Shown here: positions 59,313 through 64,000 of the stretch, in pieces | Layout: the number at the start of each line of letters is the position of its first letter | How positions within the stretch are numbered: the first letter of the stretch is position 1 | From: Wujia chipingensis | GTDB lineage: Bacteria > Bacillota > Clostridia > Lachnospirales > Lachnospiraceae | NCBI RefSeq assembly: GCF_014337155.1 | Contig: NZ_CP060632.1 | Location: forward strand, 2,859,001 to 2,923,000 | Direction: 5' to 3' | Length of the DNA: 64,000 nt | Translations under genes and position numbers: made by a program | Notes under the pieces: generated by a model | Database searches by the model: none | Seen by the model: the letters and a program-made list of their open reading frames with translations, nothing else | Told to the model about the DNA's origin: nothing

Positions 59313-60554
59313 CTACACCTCACGGTGATCGATCACACGCTTCGCCTTCTTCTCTGTTCGCGGCAATGTTCCAACCGGCACAACATTGATCTTCGGTGTA
59401 ACACTCATCTTCGACTTGAACAGATTCTTGATCGTCTGACCTGTCTGCTCGAAGTCCACACGACCTTCCGCCTCAACCGTTACCATGATGATGTCACGGT
59501 TATGCGCTTCATCATGTGCGATGTTAATGTTGTACTCGCTCGATACACCATCGACCATGCCGAGGATTTCTTCTACCTGACTTGGGAACATATTGACACC
59601 ATGTACCTTGAACATATCATCACTACGTCCCTTAATTATATCAAGACGCGGATATTTGTTACCACATGCACATTCACCCGGAATAATTCTGGAGATATCA
59701 TGTGTCCGGAATCGCAGAAGCGGTGCGCCTTCCTTGACAAGTGTTGTTATAACAATCTCTCCTTCTTCTCCGTCCGGTACCGGCTGAAGTGTCTTCGGAT
59801 CAACAATCTCAATATATACATAATCATCCCAATAATGCATACCCGAATTTTCATCACAGCTGATTCCGATGCCCGGTCCGTAAATCTCCGTCAGACCATA
59901 GATATCATAAAGAGAAACTCCAAGCTCCCTTTTAATGTATTCCCGCATCTTCTCACTCCAGCGCTCGGAACCAAAAATACCTTTCTTCAGATACAGCTGA
60001 TCGCGGATTCCTCTTTTATTGATTTCCTCTGCCAGAAGCAATGCATACGAAGATGTCGCAGTAAGGACGGTCGATTTCAGATCCATCATCATCTGAATCT
60101 GCTTATCTGTATTACCCGGTCCCATCGGAATTGCCATTGCGCCAAGCTTCTCACAGCCTGCCTGGAATCCGATTCCCGCCGTCCACAGACCATAGCCGGC
60201 TGTAATCTGAATATGGTCTTTGTTTGTGATTCCTGCTGTTTCATAGCAGCGTGCAAACATAATCGCCCAGTCATCCACATCCTTTGCTGTATAAGGAATG
60301 ATGACCGGCTTACCTGTCGTACCGGACGAAGAATGGATTCGTACCACCTCCTCATCCGGTACCGCCTGGATTCCAAGCGGATAAGCATTTCGAAGATCCG
60401 CCTTGCTGGAGAACGGAAGCTGCTCAAACTCCTCCTGACTTGAAACTCCTGTAATTCCTGCTTCTTTATAAATTCTGCCATAATAACTGTCTGTCTGAAT
60501 CAGACGCTTAATCTGTGCGTCTACCTGCGACAACTGTAAGTCTGTTAATTTCAT
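59313..60554 (-). CDS. paaK: Phenylacetate-CoA ligase (PaaK type)
   Basis: 413 residues. It is an ANL-family adenylate-forming enzyme activating aryl acetates with ATP and CoA. The AMP loop is IHSSSGTTGKPVIIPYT. Other motifs are YDIYGLTEIYGPGIG, LLRFRTHDISRII and C-terminal RSDDMFKVHGVNMFPSQVE, while the CGNKYPR region with cysteines is typical of clostridial PaaK-like ligases. GGAGGAGG precedes ATG 60554. It is third in an operon after iorA and iorB, suggesting activation or energy-conserving use of arylacetates from aromatic amino acids. Confidence 0.93.
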   Translation of the reverse strand: MKLTDLQLSQVDAQIKRLIQTDSYYGRIYKEAGITGVSSQEEFEQLPFSSKADLRNAYPLGIQAVPDEEVVRIHSSSGTTGKPVIIPYTAKDVDDWAIMFARCYETAGITNKDHIQITAGYGLWTAGIGFQAGCEKLGAMAIPMGPGNTDKQIQMMMDLKSTVLTATSSYALLLAEEINKRGIRDQLYLKKGIFGSERWSEKMREYIKRELGVSLYDIYGLTEIYGPGIGISCDENSGMHYWDDYVYIEIVDPKTLQPVPDGEEGEIVITTLVKEGAPLLRFRTHDISRIIPGECACGNKYPRLDIIKGRSDDMFKVHGVNMFPSQVEEILGMVDGVSSEYNINIAHDEAHNRDIIMVTVEAEGRVDFEQTGQTIKNLFKSKMSVTPKINVVPVGTLPRTEKKAKRVIDHREV

Positions 60555-60614
60555 AGTTGGTTCCTCCTCCAAATACGATTTATATTATCGACTGATGATA
60601 CGTTATTTTCTCTA

Positions 60615-61205
60615 TCACAACGTTTTTCCGCTTCCCACTTCAACACCTGCGTAAAATGCCGCTTTGTTTATCTCTACATATTTTGACGGCACGCGTCTTT
60701 CAAGCTCTGCAAGCACGGTTTCCTTGCTGATTCCAAGTCGTCCGCTTCCAACTGCCACGCCTAAGATAGCAATGTTGAAATATCGCGACGAGCCAAACGG
60801 TGCACAGATTTTTTCTGCATCGATTACGATACAGCTGCATTTCTTCTGCAGATACGCAATCATCTCTGTGCCGTCGTACCCGGTATCCTGCAAAGATTCT
60901 GTCACCGGTTTTACCGGTACACGATTCACGATCACGATTCCATCCTTTTTCAGATACCCTAAGTTCCGCACAGCCTCCGCCGGCTCAAACGCCAGAATCA
61001 TATCTGCTGCACCCTGTGGGATCAGCGGTGCATATGCCTCCCCGATACGCACATGGCTCGTCACCGAACCACCCCGCTGTGCCATGCCGATCGTCTCTGC
61101 CGAATGAACTGTCGAACCTTCATCCATCGCAGATGCCGCAATAATTTTGGATGCCAGCACAGTTCCCTGCCCGCCGACACCACAGATCAATATATCTTTC
61201 TTCAT
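60615..61205 (-). CDS. iorB: Indolepyruvate oxidoreductase, beta subunit
   Basis: 196 residues. ILICGVGGQGTVLASKII is the gamma-domain glycine-rich motif of 2-oxoacid:ferredoxin oxidoreductases. AETIGMAQRGGSVTSHVRIG and ADMILAFEPAEAVRN follow. With IorA it oxidises aryl pyruvates to aryl-acetyl-CoA, reducing ferredoxin. ATG 61205 overlaps the iorA stop by 4 bp and has GGAGG, so the two are coupled. Confidence 0.95.
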   Translation of the reverse strand: MKKDILICGVGGQGTVLASKIIAASAMDEGSTVHSAETIGMAQRGGSVTSHVRIGEAYAPLIPQGAADMILAFEPAEAVRNLGYLKKDGIVIVNRVPVKPVTESLQDTGYDGTEMIAYLQKKCSCIVIDAEKICAPFGSSRYFNIAILGVAVGSGRLGISKETVLAELERRVPSKYVEINKAAFYAGVEVGSGKTL

Positions 61206-63013
61206 GATGTGGCACCTCCTTTTTGAGTATCGCCCCCAATGGCGTGAACCGGGCAGATCTGGCTGCACAAGCCACAGCCGGTACATAAGTTTTCATCGAT
61301 CGTCACATTTCCATCTACGGTAATAAGTGCTGGGCAGCCAATCTCGCGGATGCATTTCTTGCAGTTGATGCACTGCTCCGAGATCCTGCATTTGCCGTCT
61401 GGCTTGGAGATTGCAATACACGGCGATTTGAAGATGATTGCTTTCACGCCCGGAAGCTTGGCACATTCCTGCACAGCAGCCACCGACGCATCAAGGTCTA
61501 ATGGATTAACCGTCACGATCATATGTACTCCGATTCCTTCCAACACCTTCGCAATATCTACCTTGTCCACAAACTGTCCCATCATATTCCGTCCAATTCC
61601 CGGATGCGGCTGATGACCGGTCATCGCCGTTGTCGAATTATCCAGCACACAGAGAATCATATCTGCGTTATTGTACACCGCATTTACCACTCCAGTCATA
61701 CCGGAAGCAAAGAAGGTCGAATCACCCACGAATCCAAAGCATGTACCCTCTCCATCAATCCAGTGGAAGCCCTGCGCCATCGTGATTCCGGCGCCCATGC
61801 AAAGACACGTATCAACCATATCAAGCGGCATCGCATTTCCGAGTGTATAACATCCGATATCTCCACAGAAATACGCTTTCTTTCCTTTCATCGCCTGCTT
61901 TACTGCATAGAACGATGCGCGATGCGGACATCCCGCGCACAATACCGGTGGACGCATCGGAAGCGCCGGTGCGTCGTTGCCATCCAACCCGCGCGCGAAC
62001 TTCTCCGTGCCAAGGAACTCGCTCAGAATATCTGCAACCAGATTCGAACTGTTCTCGCCACTTGCCGGCACCTTTCCGTCTAATTTTCCTGACACTTTGA
62101 TGGCAAGCGCGTGCTTCCCGACAAGCTTCAGAATCTGTTCTTCAATATATGGACTTAACTCCTCCACACAGAGCAGTTCCTCCACGCCCTCGAGTGCCTG
62201 TAACAGAAAATCCTCCGGCAGAGGGTACGCAGTCGCAAGCTTGATGAGCTTGATATCGGTGTGGTCTTTCAGATATTCCTTCGCATAGGCATAGCTGATT
62301 CCTGACGTAATTACTGCCTTCTTGGAATTTCCGCCTTCCACACAATTCCATTTATATGTAGAAAAATCTTTTCCGATTTCAACATTCCGCTGCTCGATCA
62401 TTGCATGATTCATGTAGGATAACCGCGGGAAGATGACCCATTTCTTGGAATCTTTCACGAAACCATCATATGCTTTTGGTCCATTGTTAACCGGATTCTC
62501 AATCGACGCATACGCATGGCAGACACGTGTCGTCGGACGGAACAGAACCGGTGTCTTATATTTCTCCGAATACGCAAATGCATCCTGTATCATCTCATAT
62601 GCTTCTTCCGGGGAAGATGGATCAAACACCGGAATCCGTGCGAAGTCCGCGAACCGCCTTGTATCCTGCTCGGTCTGGGAGGAAATCGGACCCGGATCGT
62701 CCGCCGATACAACAACCATGCCGCCCTTTACACCCACATACGCAAGCGACATCAGCGGATCGGCTGCCACATTCAAGCCCACCTGCTTCATCGTCACCAT
62801 CGTCCGTGCGCCACCATATGCCGCACTCGCAGCAACCTCCATCGCTGCTTTCTCATTCACTGACCATTCCAAATGCACCCCATCGTGTGGGTACTTGGAT
62901 ATCGTTTCCACAATTTCAGAAGATGGAGTTCCCGGATACCCGGACACAAGATTGACGCCTGCTGCCAATGCGCCGAGCGCGATCGCTCCATTTCCCATTA
63001 CATATTCCTGCAT
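61202..63013 (-). CDS. iorA: Indolepyruvate ferredoxin oxidoreductase, alpha subunit
   Basis: 603 residues. The N-terminal pyrimidine-binding half opens MGNGAIALGALAAGVNLVSGYPGTPSSE. The ThDP-binding half has CAGCPHRASF, GDIGCYTLG and GDSTFFASGMTG. Two 4Fe-4S clusters close the chain (CINCKKCIREIGCP and CTGCGLCSQICP). All functional regions are present. It is the first gene of the operon with iorB and paaK; AAAGGACG precedes the ATG and TATAAT lies at 63047-63052. Confidence 0.97.
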   Translation of the reverse strand: MQEYVMGNGAIALGALAAGVNLVSGYPGTPSSEIVETISKYPHDGVHLEWSVNEKAAMEVAASAAYGGARTMVTMKQVGLNVAADPLMSLAYVGVKGGMVVVSADDPGPISSQTEQDTRRFADFARIPVFDPSSPEEAYEMIQDAFAYSEKYKTPVLFRPTTRVCHAYASIENPVNNGPKAYDGFVKDSKKWVIFPRLSYMNHAMIEQRNVEIGKDFSTYKWNCVEGGNSKKAVITSGISYAYAKEYLKDHTDIKLIKLATAYPLPEDFLLQALEGVEELLCVEELSPYIEEQILKLVGKHALAIKVSGKLDGKVPASGENSSNLVADILSEFLGTEKFARGLDGNDAPALPMRPPVLCAGCPHRASFYAVKQAMKGKKAYFCGDIGCYTLGNAMPLDMVDTCLCMGAGITMAQGFHWIDGEGTCFGFVGDSTFFASGMTGVVNAVYNNADMILCVLDNSTTAMTGHQPHPGIGRNMMGQFVDKVDIAKVLEGIGVHMIVTVNPLDLDASVAAVQECAKLPGVKAIIFKSPCIAISKPDGKCRISEQCINCKKCIREIGCPALITVDGNVTIDENLCTGCGLCSQICPVHAIGGDTQKGGATS

Positions 63014-63046
63014 GTAACTGTCGTCCTTTCTCTAACAAATATGTAT

Positions 63047-63052
63047 ATTATA
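63047..63052 (-). promoter_or_regulatory. -10 element of iorA operon
   Basis: TATAAT on the minus strand about 35 bp upstream of the iorA ATG; the -35 is poor (TAGTCG at 17 bp). Confidence 0.5.
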
Positions 63053-63102
63053 GCAAATTCTACGTGATACGACTACTTTTGATTTTTTTGTTTATCATCA
63101 GA

Positions 63103-63134
63103 AAAAGCACAGTTCAAAAGCAAACTGTGCTTTT
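63103..63134 (-). terminator. Terminator of surface-protein gene
   Basis: AAAAGCACAGTT/AACTGTGCTTTT, 12-bp perfect stem with T run on the minus strand. Confidence 0.85.
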
Positions 63135-63153
63135 CTCATAAATATAGACAGAA

Positions 63154-64000
63154 TTACCGCTTCTTTCCCGCATAGAGACAGCCCATTCCCGATACCAGCA
63201 TCAACACGCAAAGTACAGGCAGATTCATATCATCCCCTGTTTTAGGCGAAGCTGTTACAGCATCTTTTGTTGCTTCTGTCGTACCACTTGTCGTAGCTTC
63301 GGTCGTATCCTTTGTTGTAGTTTTGGATGGATCTTCGGTTGTGCTCTCCGTTGTCGTTTCCTTTGTCGAATCCTCCGTCGTTGTCTCACTCTTCTTATAT
63401 GCGACCGCATAGTTGGAAAATCCCTTTGTCTGGAACATCACAGTCTTAGTTGCAGAATCAAAGGACGCAGGAATAACCTCATAGGTTCCATCCGAATTCT
63501 CATGAATGACAATCAGATCATTGCCTTCAACCTCCAGATCCGCGCCCAACTGAAGGGATACCTTTGCCGGATTCTTCAAAGCTGCTATATCATTTACCCA
63601 CAGATCTGCTGCAGAATTCTTGTACAGGATCTGTGCCAGTTTAATATCAAAATACCCGACGATCTGATAATCCCCGGCCGCCTTTTCAAAGGCTTCCTGC
63701 TGTTGCTGTGTGAGAACCGCATCCTTAATCGTCAGTCTGCTGTTTCCTGAAGTGATCTCATTTTCTGCTAACTGAATCAATGCATTTTTCACTTTATCTG
63801 TTTTCAGCTCTGTCTGATCCTCTTTCTTTGTAAATATGCCACAGATATGAACATTTGCATCCGGCATCGTGTATGTATATGTAGATGTATCCGCAGAAGG
63901 TGTCAAAGACTGCCCATTGATGGTGATAGAATCAAGCTGGTACCCATATTCTGGTGCTACACGAAGTGTTATTTCTGACCCCGGCACAATACTTCCATAC
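63154..64000 (-). CDS. Sortase-anchored surface protein, C-terminal part
   Basis: The last ~282 codons; the start is beyond the right edge. From the window edge inward come a beta-rich repeat-like region (YGYQLDSITINGQSL, YTYTMPDANVHICGIF), a second domain ending FQTKGFSNYAVAYKK, then a Thr/Glu/Ser stalk of about 50 residues (TTTEDSTKETTTEST-type). A sorting signal closes it: SPKTGDD, a hydrophobic helix and GKKR. SPKTG deviates from LPXTG at the first position, as is common in Clostridia. The ligand or enzymatic role is not visible. Confidence 0.85.
   Translation of the reverse strand, partial: YGSIVPGSEITLRVAPEYGYQLDSITINGQSLTPSADTSTYTYTMPDANVHICGIFTKKEDQTELKTDKVKNALIQLAENEITSGNSRLTIKDAVLTQQQQEAFEKAAGDYQIVGYFDIKLAQILYKNSAADLWVNDIAALKNPAKVSLQLGADLEVEGNDLIVIHENSDGTYEVIPASFDSATKTVMFQTKGFSNYAVAYKKSETTTEDSTKETTTESTTEDPSKTTTKDTTEATTSGTTEATKDAVTASPKTGDDMNLPVLCVLMLVSGMGCLYAGKKR

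Noticed and set aside
59157..60443. 428-codon ORF on the plus strand
   Set aside because: It lies antisense to paaK, whose motifs and RBS are clear; composition (Cys, His, Arg rich) is that of a shadow frame.

Overview
The window reads as chromosomal DNA of a gut-type Lachnospiraceae bacterium (Clostridia, Roseburia/Coprococcus-like). This is inferred from the gene families: ATP-dependent PEP carboxykinase, a GH9 endoglucanase lipoprotein, a GtrA-YfhO fusion, a CIRCE-controlled Hsp20, an RlmD with the clostridial C-terminal extension, and IorAB/PaaK. Strong AGGAGG ribosome binding sites and consensus sigma-A promoters fit this. I see no tRNA, rRNA or CRISPR array.

Left third (1-33.6 kb) is mostly core. 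It holds the start of pckA, a membrane hybrid histidine kinase, GtrA-YfhO, GH9, a eukaryotic-type HisA, and a SpoVK/CbbX-like AAA+ ATPase. HisA and the ATPase are divergent, and each is preceded by a homologous ~320-nt self-complementary leader. Next come two large family-2 glycosyltransferases, a candidate ~110-nt small RNA, and a TrkH/TrkA/histidine kinase/response regulator/DUF4342 cluster with direct repeats at its promoter. A YolD/Y-family polymerase SOS pair, MurE, Hsp20, an AGCS amino-acid symporter, a cupin, enolase, a third glycosyltransferase with a DUF2142 membrane protein, and glucose-6-phosphate isomerase follow. The glycosyltransferases, GtrA-YfhO and DUF2142 suggest cell-wall polysaccharide assembly.

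Middle (33.6-54 kb) is accessory and scarred. It carries gene fragments (a PD-(D/E)XK transposase tail, SUKH, the RlmD 3' end, small ORFs), a promoter/terminator cassette duplicated without its gene, a CysP-CysA chimera produced by an internal deletion of a sulfate-transport operon, and 32-bp tandem repeats. Two candidate conflict systems sit here. The first pairs a HEPN-like protein with a large KGGVGR-type ParA/P-loop ATPase. The second is a three-gene cassette: HD-CE/GHKL ATPase, Mrr-like nuclease, and a Cys/His-cluster protein. The second cassette lies between two direct copies of the rlmD 3' end plus a small downstream gene, which suggests an island at a known type of insertion site.

Right third (54-64 kb) holds a hybrid histidine kinase under a c-di-GMP-I riboswitch with a terminator, a divergent MerR regulator, a nicotinamidase-like hydrolase, a ToxN/AbiQ toxin with a short terminated antitoxin-like RNA, a small HTH protein paralogous to one at 33.6 kb, the iorA-iorB-paaK operon for aryl-pyruvate oxidation, and the C-terminal part of a sortase-anchored surface protein.
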